From: Leptolyngbya sp. PCC 7375
Lineage (GTDB): Bacteria > Cyanobacteriota > Cyanobacteriia > Phormidesmidales > Phormidesmidaceae
Direction: 5' to 3'
Length of the DNA: 64,000 nucleotides
Assembly (NCBI RefSeq): GCF_000316115.1
Contig: NZ_JH993797.1
Coordinates: 1,164,486 to 1,228,485 of the forward strand
In this document: positions 1 through 7,928 of the stretch, in pieces
Layout: each line of letters opens with the position of its first letter
How positions within the stretch are numbered: the first letter of the stretch is position 1
The notes under the pieces: model-generated
Seen by the model: the letters and a program-made list of their open reading frames with translations, nothing else
Databases searched by the model: none
Told to the model about the DNA's origin: nothing
Translations under genes and position numbers: made by a program

Positions 1-124
1 TCTTCCCTCCTCCCTCTTCCCTCCTCCCTCTTCCCTCCTCCCTCTTCCCTCTTCCCTCTTCCCTCTTCCCTCTTCCCTCTTCCCTCTTCCCTCCTCCCTC
101 TTCCCTCCTCCCTCTCTCCTCCCC
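1..124. repeat. Heptanucleotide pyrimidine-rich tandem repeat
   Basis: The first 120 bases are a run of 7-base units alternating between TCTTCCC and TCCTCCC, ending directly at the nifZ start codon. Short tandem heptamers of this kind (STRR) are common in filamentous cyanobacteria. The repeat continues off the left edge, so its full length is unknown. It occupies the leader of nifZ. Confidence 0.85.
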
Positions 125-418
125 ATGAAACTCAGCGAAGAAATCGAAATCGACTCCCCCCCCTACTTCGACATGGGCGATCGCGTCCGTGTTCGCAAGC
201 TGATCCGCAACGACGGCACCTTTCCTGGCAAAGATATCGGTTTTCATCTCGCTAAAAAAGGTGATATCGGCTATATCGTTGGCATCGGCACCTATTTACA
301 ACGGGCTTATATTTATTCTGTGCATTTTCTAGAAACCAACTATGTCGTAGGCTGTCTTAAAAAAGAACTCGATCTAGCAGAAGAGCGCCCGCCCCTGATT
401 GAACAACCAGATTGGTAA
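125..418 (+). CDS. nifZ: NifZ, nitrogenase P-cluster assembly protein
   Basis: This 97-residue protein matches the NifZ family. It has the basic, glycine-rich core with DMGDRVRVRKLIRNDGTFPG near residues 16-35 and a GDIGYIVGIGTYLQ stretch, an SH3-like small beta fold. In well-studied diazotrophs NifZ helps form the second P-cluster of the MoFe protein. The length is normal for cyanobacterial NifZ. It is the first complete gene of the nif run here, starting directly after a heptamer repeat and 6 bases before the next gene, which suggests co-transcription. No clear Shine-Dalgarno sequence is visible because the leader is all pyrimidine. Confidence 0.9.
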   Translation: MKLSEEIEIDSPPYFDMGDRVRVRKLIRNDGTFPGKDIGFHLAKKGDIGYIVGIGTYLQRAYIYSVHFLETNYVVGCLKKELDLAEERPPLIEQPDW

Positions 419-424
419 GAACCA

Positions 425-745
425 ATGGCTATCCTCACCTCTCACCCCCAACAACCCAACCCCGTCCTGGAGCAAACGTCTCAACGCACCAGTCTCCTTG
501 GCACACTACGTCGCTGGATTAATCAGATTCAGGTCACCAATTCCCGGACTGCCCATTTAATTTGTCGAGTCATTCCCAGTCACTGTCCGTTTGAACGAGA
601 TATTTCTCTTTTTGGGTACACCATTCATATCCCGGCCCTCTGTAGACTTAACCCAGTTTACGAGGAAATTGTCGATCTGCGGCTACGAGCATTGACCTAC
701 CTGATGGATGCCTGTGGCGAAAATATCTCTACCTATATTCGCTAA
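425..745 (+). CDS. Mo-dependent nitrogenase C-terminal family protein
   Basis: A 106-residue protein with the signature of the cyanobacterial 'Mo-dependent nitrogenase C-terminus' family: IPSHCPFERDISLFG around residues 49-63, then IPALCRLNPVYEEIVDLRLRA and a CGE motif near the end. The role of the family is not established. It often sits in or near nif clusters or occurs as stand-alone copies. The gene lies 6 bases after nifZ and 40 bases before nifEN, so it is almost certainly in the same transcript. The first 30 residues are proline- and glutamine-rich and poorly conserved, so a later start is possible. Confidence 0.8.
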   Translation: MAILTSHPQQPNPVLEQTSQRTSLLGTLRRWINQIQVTNSRTAHLICRVIPSHCPFERDISLFGYTIHIPALCRLNPVYEEIVDLRLRALTYLMDACGENISTYIR

Positions 746-785
746 GGGATACCAAAACACTGTAACCTCCTCCTTCTTTATCGCC

Positions 786-3593
786 ATGAAAATGACCTCT
801 GGCAAAATCAATGAACTCCTGACCCAGCCTGGCTGTGAGCACAACCATAAGAAAGATGGTAAGGGCCAGAAAAAAGCCTGTCAACAGCAGGCACAGCCTG
901 GTGCTGCACAAGGAGGATGTGCCTTTGACGGGGCCAGTATTGCCCTAGTGCCGATCACCGATGTGGCCCATTTGGTCCATGGACCCATTGCTTGTTCAGG
1001 AAATTCCTGGGGTAGTCGCGGCAGTCTTTCCTCTGGTCCCAAGATCTACCAAATGGGATTCACCACCGATCTGAGTGAAAACGACATTATCTTTGGTGGT
1101 GAAAATAAGCTCTACAAGGCAATTCATGACGTTAAAGAACGCTACAGTCCCGCCGCGATCTTTGTTTATCTCACCTGTGTGACGGCGCTAATTGGTGATG
1201 ACCTGGATGCTGTCTGTCAGGCGGCTAGCAAAAAATTTGACATTCCTGTCGTGCCGGTCAGTTCTCCTGGCTTTGTGGGTAGTAAGAATCTTGGTAACCG
1301 GATTGGGGGTGAAGCACTGCTAGAGCATGTTGTCGGTACTCGGGAACCTGACTACACCACACCCTATGACATAAATTTAATCGGCGAGTATAACATTGCC
1401 GGAGAAATGTGGGGCCTGTTACCGCTGTTGGAAAAGCTAGGAATTCGAGTGCTGGCTAAGATTACCGGCGATGCTCGATACAACGAAGTGGCCTGTGCCC
1501 ACCGGGCCAAACTCAACGTGATGATTTGTTCTAAAGCCTTGATCAATATGGCCCATAAGATGGAGGAACGCTATGGGATTCCTTACATCGAAGAGTCAAT
1601 TTATGGCATTGAAGATATGAATCGTTTGCTGCGAGAGATTGCGGCTAAACTAGGTGACTCTGACCTGCAGGCCCGTGTTGAAACCTTAATCAAGGAAGAG
1701 ACCAGCAAACTGGACATTGCTCTGGCTCCCTATCGTCAACGCCTCAAAGGTAAGCGAGTTGTTCTCTATACAGGTGGTGTTAAAAGCTGGTCGATTATCT
1801 CTGCTGCTAAAGATCTAGGCATTGATGTCGTGGCCACGAGTACTAAAAAGAGTACCGAAGAAGATAAGGCCCGGATCAAAAATCTCCTGGGTAAAGACGG
1901 CATCATGATGAAAAAAGGCAATGCTCAGGAACTCCTGAGGGTGGTTGCCAAAACTAAAGCTGACATGTTGATTGCCGGTGGTCGTAATCAGTACACGGCC
2001 CTAAAAGCGAGAATTCCCTTCCTTGATATTAACCAGGAACGCCACCATCCCTATGCGGGCTATCTGGGGATGATTGAGATGGCAAAAGAGCTGGATGAAG
2101 CTCTGCATAGTCCCATTTGGGAACAGGTGCGACGTGAGGCTCCATGGGATAGCGTCGGCGGAGCCTGGGATCAGCCTGGAGCCTCTCTGGCTCATCCTGC
2201 CCAGGCTTCAACCAAAGTTCTCTCTCGTAGAAAATCCGTCACTGTTAATCCCCTCAAGCAAAGCCAGCCTCTGGGTGCAGCTCTGGCCTACTTAGGCATC
2301 AAAGGCATGATGCCTCTCTTCCATGGCTCTCAGGGGTGTACCGCATTTGCCAAGGTCATGTTAGTACGCCATTTCCGAGAAGCGGTCCCTATGGCTACGA
2401 CTGCTATGACAGAGGTCACCACAATTCTAGGCGGCGAAGGCAATGTAGAGACAGCAATCTTAACGCTGTTGGAGAAAACCAAGCCAGCCATTATCGGCTT
2501 ATGTACAACCGGACTGACGGAAACCCGAGGCGATGATATGCAGGGAATCTTAAAGGAATTCCGGCAGCGTAACCCCGAGCTGTCCTCACTGCCGATTGCA
2601 TTTGCATCTACGCCAGACTTTAAAGGAGCGTTACAGGATGGCTATGCCGCCGCTGTAGAGGCACTGGTACGGGATATTCCGGATAGTGGGCAAGACGAAC
2701 TGCGACAACAGGGTAGCGATTCATTCTATACCTATGCTGTACCTGGTATGCCTTCCCAGGTAACGGTCCTGGCCGGTTCGTCTCTAGCTCCTGGCGATGT
2801 ACAGGCGGTTAAAGACATGGTGACGGCCTTTGGGCTCAATCCAGTGTTTGTTCCCGATCTATCCAAGTCTCTTGACGGTCATTTAGCCGATAGTTACTCC
2901 GGTCTCACCAATGGAGGTACCACGCTTAATCAGCTGAAGTCGTTGGCTTATTCCTCATTCACCCTGGCGATTGGCAACAGTATGAAGCTGGCTGCTGAAA
3001 TTTTGCAACAGCGTTGTGGTACTGAGTTTAGACTATTTAATAGTCTTACTGGTCTGGGTGCTGTAGATAGCTTTTTACAAGAGCTTTCAGAGCTAAGCGG
3101 TCGCCCTGTGCCTGAAAAATTCCGTCACCAGCGGCGGCAGTTACAGGATGCCATCCTCGATACTCACTTTTTCTTTGGTCGTAAGCGAGTTGCCCTGGCG
3201 CTTGAGCCTGACCTGCTGCATAGGATTGCCTGGTGGCTGACAACCACGGGGGCTGAGATTCATGCGGCTGTTACTACAACTACATCCAAACTACTCAAAA
3301 CCTTGCCAGCTGATACGGTTACTATTGGCGATTTAGAAGACTTTGAAGATCTCGCCCAGGGGGCAGACCTGTTAATTGCCAACTCCAATGCCAAAGCGAT
3401 TTCAAAGCGCCTGGATATTCCCCTCTATCGCCTTGGCTTTCCAGTATTTGACCGGCTTGGTAACGGTCAACGCTACACCGTCGGTTATGACGGCACTACT
3501 CAGCTTTTGTTTGATATCGGCAACATTTTTATGGAGGTCGATGAAACTGATGCCCATGCCCAGGTTCATGCCTGGCGAGAAGGTCACGTGTAA
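786..3593 (+). CDS. nifEN: NifEN fusion, FeMo-cofactor assembly scaffold
   Basis: A single 935-residue frame encodes both scaffold subunits. Residues 1 to about 455 are NifE, with cluster-binding cysteines at C45 (QGGCAFDG), C70 (GPIACSGNSWGSRG) and C131 (YLTCVTALIGDD). From about residue 475 onward it is NifN, with its cysteine at 518 (HGSQGCTAFAKV). A glycine/proline/alanine linker with SVGGAWDQPGASLAHPAQAS joins them. NifEN matures the NifB-cofactor to FeMo-co before transfer to NifDK. I start at the ATG at 786 because MKMTSGKINELL is the conserved NifE N-terminus; an upstream start at 708 would overlap the previous gene. There is no frameshift or missing key residue. Most diazotrophs have two separate genes; VnfEN fusions are known. 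Confidence 0.93.
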   Translation: MKMTSGKINELLTQPGCEHNHKKDGKGQKKACQQQAQPGAAQGGCAFDGASIALVPITDVAHLVHGPIACSGNSWGSRGSLSSGPKIYQMGFTTDLSENDIIFGGENKLYKAIHDVKERYSPAAIFVYLTCVTALIGDDLDAVCQAASKKFDIPVVPVSSPGFVGSKNLGNRIGGEALLEHVVGTREPDYTTPYDINLIGEYNIAGEMWGLLPLLEKLGIRVLAKITGDARYNEVACAHRAKLNVMICSKALINMAHKMEERYGIPYIEESIYGIEDMNRLLREIAAKLGDSDLQARVETLIKEETSKLDIALAPYRQRLKGKRVVLYTGGVKSWSIISAAKDLGIDVVATSTKKSTEEDKARIKNLLGKDGIMMKKGNAQELLRVVAKTKADMLIAGGRNQYTALKARIPFLDINQERHHPYAGYLGMIEMAKELDEALHSPIWEQVRREAPWDSVGGAWDQPGASLAHPAQASTKVLSRRKSVTVNPLKQSQPLGAALAYLGIKGMMPLFHGSQGCTAFAKVMLVRHFREAVPMATTAMTEVTTILGGEGNVETAILTLLEKTKPAIIGLCTTGLTETRGDDMQGILKEFRQRNPELSSLPIAFASTPDFKGALQDGYAAAVEALVRDIPDSGQDELRQQGSDSFYTYAVPGMPSQVTVLAGSSLAPGDVQAVKDMVTAFGLNPVFVPDLSKSLDGHLADSYSGLTNGGTTLNQLKSLAYSSFTLAIGNSMKLAAEILQQRCGTEFRLFNSLTGLGAVDSFLQELSELSGRPVPEKFRHQRRQLQDAILDTHFFFGRKRVALALEPDLLHRIAWWLTTTGAEIHAAVTTTTSKLLKTLPADTVTIGDLEDFEDLAQGADLLIANSNAKAISKRLDIPLYRLGFPVFDRLGNGQRYTVGYDGTTQLLFDIGNIFMEVDETDAHAQVHAWREGHV

Positions 3594-3615
3594 GTATGCA
3601 CAAGGAGATTTAACG

Positions 3616-4044
3616 ATGAGAATTGCCTTTGCTACCCAAGATTCGTTACACATTAATGCTCACTTTGGTTGGGCTCGACAGCTCGATGTTTATGAGGTGG
3701 ATACCACTGGCTACACCTTTCTAGAAGCGCTGAAATTTGGGGGTGATCTCAAGGAAGACGGTAACGAAGACAAGCTAGAGCCCAAGGTTAAAGCTTTGCA
3801 AAACTGCACCATTGTCTATGTTTCTGCGATTGGGGGTAGTGCTGCGGCCCGTCTGATTTGCAAAAATATTACCCCGATCAAGACCGGCTCTGGCAACGAT
3901 GAAATTGAGGATGTACTGGCCCGTCTGGTGCAATCTCTCAAGAATAGCCCGCCACCGTGGCTACGTAAGGCTTTGAGTAAAAACAAACCTGCTTTAACGT
4001 TTGATGATGACTTTGAAACTATTGAAGAGGAGGTAATTGTATGA
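3616..4044 (+). CDS. nifX: NifX, nitrogenase cofactor carrier
   Basis: A 142-residue NifX/NafY-type protein with the RNase H-like dinitrogenase-cofactor-binding fold: an N-terminal MRIAFATQD strand, HFGWARQLDVYEV at about residues 18-30 and a VSAIGGSAAARLICKNITPIK core. NifX binds NifB-co and the VK-cluster and passes them to NifEN. An AAGGAG ribosome-binding site lies 8 bases before the ATG at 3616, so this start is preferred over the upstream in-frame extension inside nifEN. Its stop codon overlaps the start of the next gene by 4 bases (ATGA), which indicates translational coupling. Confidence 0.93.
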   Translation: MRIAFATQDSLHINAHFGWARQLDVYEVDTTGYTFLEALKFGGDLKEDGNEDKLEPKVKALQNCTIVYVSAIGGSAAARLICKNITPIKTGSGNDEIEDVLARLVQSLKNSPPPWLRKALSKNKPALTFDDDFETIEEEVIV

Positions 4045-4532
4045 GTCCTGTTGCTGCCACTGACCCAAAAACGCCTGAATTAGATGCCGCCTTAGTGATT
4101 GATAGTTCCCTATTCCTCAAGGCGATTGTTCAGCAGATTCGTGCTAACGATGCCTATGGCACCTATCGGAACTGGGCCGATGAGATTTTACTGAAGCCCT
4201 ATATCATTCCTAAGAGAAAGCGTCGGGAAATTTCGGTAGAAGGAGAAGTCGATCCGATTACCATGGCGCGGATTATGGCATTCTATCGTGCGATCTCAGC
4301 TTGTATTGAGCAAGAAACCGGTCAGCTCTCTCAAGTCGTAGTCGACCTCAGTCACGAAGGCTTTGGCTGGGCTCTGATCTTCTCCGGACGCTTGATTCTG
4401 GTGTCAAAAACCCTACGAGATGCCCAACGGTTTGGCTTTGACACCCTAGAAAAGATGAACGCCGAAGGAGAAAAATTAGTCCAAAAAGGTATTGATCTAG
4501 CCCAACGATTTCCCGCCGTTTGTAACCTTTAG
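4041..4532 (+). CDS. NifX-associated protein (DUF269)
   Basis: A 163-residue protein of the nitrogen-fixation-associated DUF269 family, which nearly always follows nifX. Recognisable parts are the FLKAIVQQIRANDAYGTYRNW segment, the basic IIPKRKRREI patch near residue 55 and the C-terminal LVLVSKTLRDAQRFGF-like region. Its molecular role is unresolved; conservation beside nifX and nifW implies a part in cofactor handling. The start overlaps nifX by 4 bases. A strong hairpin follows the stop and separates it from the next gene. Confidence 0.9.
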   Translation: MSPVAATDPKTPELDAALVIDSSLFLKAIVQQIRANDAYGTYRNWADEILLKPYIIPKRKRREISVEGEVDPITMARIMAFYRAISACIEQETGQLSQVVVDLSHEGFGWALIFSGRLILVSKTLRDAQRFGFDTLEKMNAEGEKLVQKGIDLAQRFPAVCNL

Positions 4533-4547
4533 TCAATCCTGCAGCCG

Positions 4548-4577
4548 GGTAGGGGCCGCTCTCCCCTACCTTTCCTT
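4548..4577 (+). terminator. Intercistronic hairpin in the nif operon
   Basis: A perfect 8-bp stem (GGTAGGGG / CCCCTACC) with a 7-base loop is followed by TTTCCTTTAT. It lies between the DUF269 gene and the DUF683 gene. The U-tract is interrupted by CC, so it could be a leaky terminator, or an mRNA processing or stabilising element that changes the stoichiometry between nifEN-nifX and the downstream genes. Confidence 0.6.
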
Positions 4578-4594
4578 TATCATTCGTTTGTCCC

Positions 4595-4816
4595 ATGCCC
4601 GAAACTACGACACCGACCACCCTTGACGATCTGAAAAAACAAATCAGAAAGCTGAATAGCAAAGCGGGCCAGATGAAAATGGACCTGCATGACATTGCCG
4701 AAGGCTTACCTACTGATTTAGAAGAATTGCCCACTGCTGCTGCTCGCACCTATGACATTTATTGTCAGTTGCGTGAACTCAAAGAGCAACTCAAAACCTT
4801 GGAGGCCGATCAATGA
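4595..4816 (+). CDS. Nif-associated small helical protein (DUF683)
   Basis: A 73-residue protein of the CCE_0567/DUF683 family found in nif operons. It is almost entirely helical and charged, with [20 protein letters not shown] followed by a second helix ending [15 protein letters not shown], consistent with the alpha-helical hairpin known for the family. Its function is uncertain. The stop codon overlaps the nifW start by 4 bases (ATGA). Confidence 0.88.
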   Translation: MPETTTPTTLDDLKKQIRKLNSKAGQMKMDLHDIAEGLPTDLEELPTAAARTYDIYCQLRELKEQLKTLEADQ

Positions 4817-5130
4817 CAACGTTAACTCGTACCTTAGCTCAGTTTAACCAGCTCAAAGACGCTGAAGACTATTTTCAGTTTTTTGGCTTGACCTATGACC
4901 CGCAGGTGGTCAATGTCAATCGTTTGCATATCTTGCGGAAATTTGCCCAGCTTGTCAAAGACGAAGATAAAGCCCAACCCGAAGAACAAAAGCTGAAAGC
5001 CTATCGCCAGGCCCTGCAAACCGCCTACGATTTGTTTTTAACCTCCTCTTCCGTGGAACAAAAACTCTTCAAAGTCTTCCAAGACAGACCAAAGAACGTA
5101 GTCATGCTCTCCGATATTACTGTGGAGTAA
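4813..5130 (+). CDS. nifW: NifW, nitrogenase stabilising/protective protein
   Basis: A 105-residue NifW family protein with the [20 protein letters not shown] motif at residues 15-34 and the [13 protein letters not shown] helix. NifW associates with the MoFe protein during its maturation and is thought to protect it from oxygen. The length is normal. It is translationally coupled to the DUF683 gene upstream and separated from hesA by a short tandem repeat. Confidence 0.92.
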   Translation: MTTLTRTLAQFNQLKDAEDYFQFFGLTYDPQVVNVNRLHILRKFAQLVKDEDKAQPEEQKLKAYRQALQTAYDLFLTSSSVEQKLFKVFQDRPKNVVMLSDITVE

Positions 5131-5131
5131 T

Positions 5132-5202
5132 CCACTGTCCACTGCCCATTCCCCCATTCCCCCATTCCCCCATTCCCCCACTGCCCACTGCCCACTGCCA
5201 CC
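5132..5202. repeat. Heptamer CCATTCC tandem repeat between nifW and hesA
   Basis: Four tandem copies of a CCCATTC-type heptamer are flanked on both sides by CCACTGC-type units. The repeat fills the whole gap up to the hesA start codon. This is a second short tandem repeat of the cyanobacterial STRR type in the same operon. Confidence 0.8.
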
Positions 5203-5994
5203 ATGCTCTTCTCCCTCTCCCCTACCGAACTCGAACGCTACCGCCGCCAAATGATGTTGCCCGGTCTGGGTGAAGCTGGACAACGCCAGCTAAAAAACAC
5301 TACGGCCCTGGTTACGGGGGTGGGGGGCTTGGGGGGAACAGCCGCTCTCTATCTGGCCGTAGCCGGAGTTGGCAAGCTGATCTTGGTACGCGGTGGCAAC
5401 CTGCAACGGGACGATCTCAATCGACAAATTCTCATGACCGATGATTGGGTAGGTAAGCCTCGTGTCTTTAAAGCCCAGGAAACATTGCACAATCTCAACC
5501 CTGATATCGAGATTGAGGCTGTGTGCGAATACGTTAGTGACAACAACATTGGCGTACTCGTACAGCAAGCCGATATCGCCCTAGACTGCGCTTTTGATTT
5601 TAAAGAACGAGACTTGCTCAATAGTGCCTGTGTGCGATGGCAAAAGCCCATGGTGGAAGCTGCCATGAACAGCATGGAAGCCTATCTCACCACCATCGTG
5701 CCGGGACACACACCCTGTCTTACCTGTCTCTTCCCTGAAAAGCCAGACTGGGATCGCTGGGGGTTTGGAGTATTGGGCGCGGTGTCAGGGACCCTTGCTT
5801 GTCTGGCCGCACTGGAGGCAATCAAACTGATCACTGGCTTGGGTGAACCTTTGCTAGGGCAATTGCTAACTATGGATTTGGCCCGTGCCGAATTTGCTAA
5901 ACGTCGCTCTTATCACGATCCCAACTGCCCTACCTGTGGCCAGATGACGCAGGTAGCTGATTCACTTACGGCTACTCCCGTTTCATCCTGTTGA
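5203..5994 (+). CDS. hesA: HesA, ThiF/MoeB-like E1 adenylating enzyme
   Basis: A 263-residue ThiF/MoeB superfamily protein. It has the nucleotide-binding GVGGLGG at residues 39-45, a DDLNRQIL segment, and two zinc-binding cysteine pairs (PCLTC near residue 170 and CPTCG near the C-terminus). HesA is conserved beside hesB in cyanobacterial nif clusters; a role in metal or sulfur delivery to nitrogenase is inferred, and its substrate is not proven. It starts right after the tandem repeat at the only reasonable ATG, and no strong Shine-Dalgarno is visible. Confidence 0.9.
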   Translation: MLFSLSPTELERYRRQMMLPGLGEAGQRQLKNTTALVTGVGGLGGTAALYLAVAGVGKLILVRGGNLQRDDLNRQILMTDDWVGKPRVFKAQETLHNLNPDIEIEAVCEYVSDNNIGVLVQQADIALDCAFDFKERDLLNSACVRWQKPMVEAAMNSMEAYLTTIVPGHTPCLTCLFPEKPDWDRWGFGVLGAVSGTLACLAALEAIKLITGLGEPLLGQLLTMDLARAEFAKRRSYHDPNCPTCGQMTQVADSLTATPVSSC

Positions 5995-6011
5995 ACTTGT
6001 TATCCTGAACC

Positions 6012-6230
6012 ATGCCCTGGACTGCTCTCATCTTTTTGGGTCTTACTTTCATCTTCTGGCAGCTCCTACAGTTTGTCTCTGACGAAGTTATTCGGTTTCT
6101 CGCTAGTCTTGTTGCTGTAGCTTGTCTCGTAGTCGGTTTAGCCATTGCCCCGATTCTCTTAAAAAGTTTAATTCTTCTAGTTTTGCTGCTGACACCCCCC
6201 ATGGGTGCTCAAAATCGTAATTTCAGCTAG
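6012..6230 (+). CDS. Small hydrophobic membrane protein in the nif cluster
   Basis: A 72-residue, very hydrophobic protein with two or three predicted transmembrane stretches: WTALIFLGLTFIFWQLLQFV at residues 3-22, FLASLVAVACLVVGLAIAPI at about 29-48, and LILLVLLLTPP at about 53-63. I recognise no family. It lies between hesA and hesB on the same strand with short gaps, so it is probably expressed with them. Low compositional complexity means it could be overlooked by annotation. A chance frame cannot be excluded. Confidence 0.6.
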   Translation: MPWTALIFLGLTFIFWQLLQFVSDEVIRFLASLVAVACLVVGLAIAPILLKSLILLVLLLTPPMGAQNRNFS

Positions 6231-6258
6231 ACCTGTCCACTCACTTTTACTCACCATC

Positions 6259-6624
6259 ATGACTGTTACCCTTACCGAACTCGCCGAACTTCGTCTTCGT
6301 ACGTTTGTTCGTGGCACGCCTGACTATACCCCCACGCGAGGTGTTCGTCTGGCGGTGAAAGACGGTGGCTGTAATGGCTACGAATACGCTATTAAAATAG
6401 CTGATGCTCCAAATCCTGATGATGAGATTACAGAATCAGGCAGCCTCAAAGTTTTTGTTGATCCGAAAAGTGCTCCCCTATTAGATGGGGTGGTGGTGGA
6501 CTACATTGACAGCTTATTGGAAAGCGGCTTTAAGTTCACCAACCCCAATGCTACTGATACCTGTGGCTGCGGTAAATCCTTCCAAGCGGCAGACTGTGGC
6601 CCCGCTGGTACTCCTTGTTCCTAG
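6259..6624 (+). CDS. hesB: HesB/IscA-like Fe-S carrier
   Basis: A 121-residue A-type carrier of the HesB/IscA family with the expected cysteines: GGCNGYEY near residue 36 and the C-terminal TCGCGKSF pair. A longer tail containing DCGPAGTPC is typical of the nif-linked cyanobacterial HesB. A-type proteins bind Fe-S clusters or iron and pass them to targets, here presumably nitrogenase components. The ATG at 6259 begins the conserved MTVTLTELAELRL; an upstream in-frame extension has no similarity and overlaps the membrane-protein gene. Confidence 0.9.
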   Translation: MTVTLTELAELRLRTFVRGTPDYTPTRGVRLAVKDGGCNGYEYAIKIADAPNPDDEITESGSLKVFVDPKSAPLLDGVVVDYIDSLLESGFKFTNPNATDTCGCGKSFQAADCGPAGTPCS

Positions 6625-6709
6625 AAAAGCAGAGCAAGACAATTGATTTTTCTCGTATCTACCTCTCATCTTATCCAATTCTCACCCTCACTTATTAAGG
6701 AGGCTTGTT

Positions 6710-7009
6710 ATGACAACGTATCAGGTTCACCTCATCAACAAAAAGCGCAAAATTGATATTACAATTCCTGTCGATGACGATACATATATTCTAGATGCAG
6801 CAGAGGAGAACGATATTGAGCTACCGTTTTCCTGCAAGTCTGGAGCCTGTTCTAGCTGTGTCGGGAAAATTGTCGAAGGCGAAATCGATCAAGAAGACCA
6901 GTCGTTTTTAGAGGATGAACAAATCGATAAAGGCTTTGTTTTACTTTGTGTTGCTTATCCCCGTTCAGACTGCACGATTAAAACCCACATGGAGGCGTAT
7001 TTAGTTTAA
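6710..7009 (+). CDS. fdxH: FdxH, [2Fe-2S] ferredoxin of nitrogen fixation
   Basis: A 99-residue plant-type [2Fe-2S] ferredoxin with ligands C42, C47 and C50 ([10 protein letters not shown]) and C80 (VLLC). The nif position and the basic N-terminal KKRKI segment favour FdxH, the ferredoxin that gives electrons to nitrogenase reductase, over the photosynthetic PetF. A strong TAAGGAGG ribosome-binding site lies just upstream of the ATG. Confidence 0.93.
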   Translation: MTTYQVHLINKKRKIDITIPVDDDTYILDAAEENDIELPFSCKSGACSSCVGKIVEGEIDQEDQSFLEDEQIDKGFVLLCVAYPRSDCTIKTHMEAYLV

Positions 7010-7056
7010 TAACGGTTAGCTGACGATTAACTTATTTAGGAGACTAGAGATTGGCC

Positions 7057-7308
7057 ATGTTTACTAGTTTTACTGTATCTGGGGCTTCTCTTAAGGCATT
7101 AAAAGTTGGTGAACATGGCGTTATTTCCCGAATTAGGGGCATTAACCCAGCTGTTGTCGACCAGCTCAGAAAAGCAGGATTGTCTCCGGGCACCTCCTTA
7201 AGCCTAGAGCAGCGCTCTCCCCGATTTGTGGTTCGCACTCGCCAGGGTACAGTACCGCTGACCCAGGCTATGATTCAGTCGGTTTACGTACGGACCAAAG
7301 TCTCCTAA
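7057..7308 (+). CDS. feoA: FeoA-like protein (nif-linked)
   Basis: An 83-residue FeoA/SH3-like protein: the core LKVGEHGVISRIRGINPAVVDQLRKAGLSPG is typical. FeoA works with FeoB in ferrous iron uptake, and single-domain copies are conserved in cyanobacterial nif clusters. No feoB is adjacent, so a direct role in iron handling for nitrogenase is an inference. AGGAG at 7038 fits a TTG start at 7051 slightly better by spacing, but ATG at 7057 is also plausible. The difference is two residues. Confidence 0.82.
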   Translation: MFTSFTVSGASLKALKVGEHGVISRIRGINPAVVDQLRKAGLSPGTSLSLEQRSPRFVVRTRQGTVPLTQAMIQSVYVRTKVS

Positions 7309-7374
7309 GAGGTCTGATACCTGACTTTGGCCTAGTTTATTCTAAATACTTTGCAAATTTTAGGAGTTGAAACC

Positions 7375-7905
7375 ATGACAAAGATTGGCATCTTTTATGG
7401 CAGTACCTCGGGTACCACCGAAGAAATTGCAGAAAAACTTCAGGAAGAAATTGGCGAAGATATCTGTGATTTGTACAATATGGAAGAAGACTTTGATGAT
7501 GTGGATGACCTGCTGAAATATGATTACCTGCTGCTCGGCTGCTCTACATGGGGGGCTGGAGAAGTGCAAAACGATTGGCGTGAGCCCCTGTTTGATATGG
7601 AAGTCGACAAGCCCAACTTCTCTGGAAAAACTATCGCGCTCTTTGGCCCAGGTGATTGTGAAGGCCACAGTAAGCACTTTGTAGGTGCCCTAGGGATTCT
7701 CTATGACCAGTTTAAGGCCCTGGGAGCAAAGCTGGTGGGGGCTGTTTCTACTGAAGGCTACTCATTTGAGAAGTCCACTGCCATTCGAGACGGTCAGTTT
7801 GTTGGCTTGCCCCTCGATGAAATCAATGAGAGCGATAAAACAGAACAACGAATTGCCGATTGGCTAGAATTATTAAAAGCTGACTTTCCAGTCTTGGCTG
7901 CTTAA
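7375..7905 (+). CDS. nifF: NifF-type long-chain flavodoxin
   Basis: A 176-residue long-chain flavodoxin. The FMN phosphate loop is YGSTSGTTEEIA at residues 9-20, followed by the CSTWGAGEVQNDW loop near residue 57 and GPGDCEGHSKHF near residue 92 that cradle the isoalloxazine ring. Flavodoxin replaces ferredoxin as electron donor under iron limitation; the nif position suggests a NifF role. A TAGGAG ribosome-binding site precedes the ATG at 7375. The upstream TTG-initiated extension has no similarity to the family. Confidence 0.88.
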   Translation: MTKIGIFYGSTSGTTEEIAEKLQEEIGEDICDLYNMEEDFDDVDDLLKYDYLLLGCSTWGAGEVQNDWREPLFDMEVDKPNFSGKTIALFGPGDCEGHSKHFVGALGILYDQFKALGAKLVGAVSTEGYSFEKSTAIRDGQFVGLPLDEINESDKTEQRIADWLELLKADFPVLAA

Positions 7906-7928
7906 CTGATGCTCCCGTGGGCACACCT

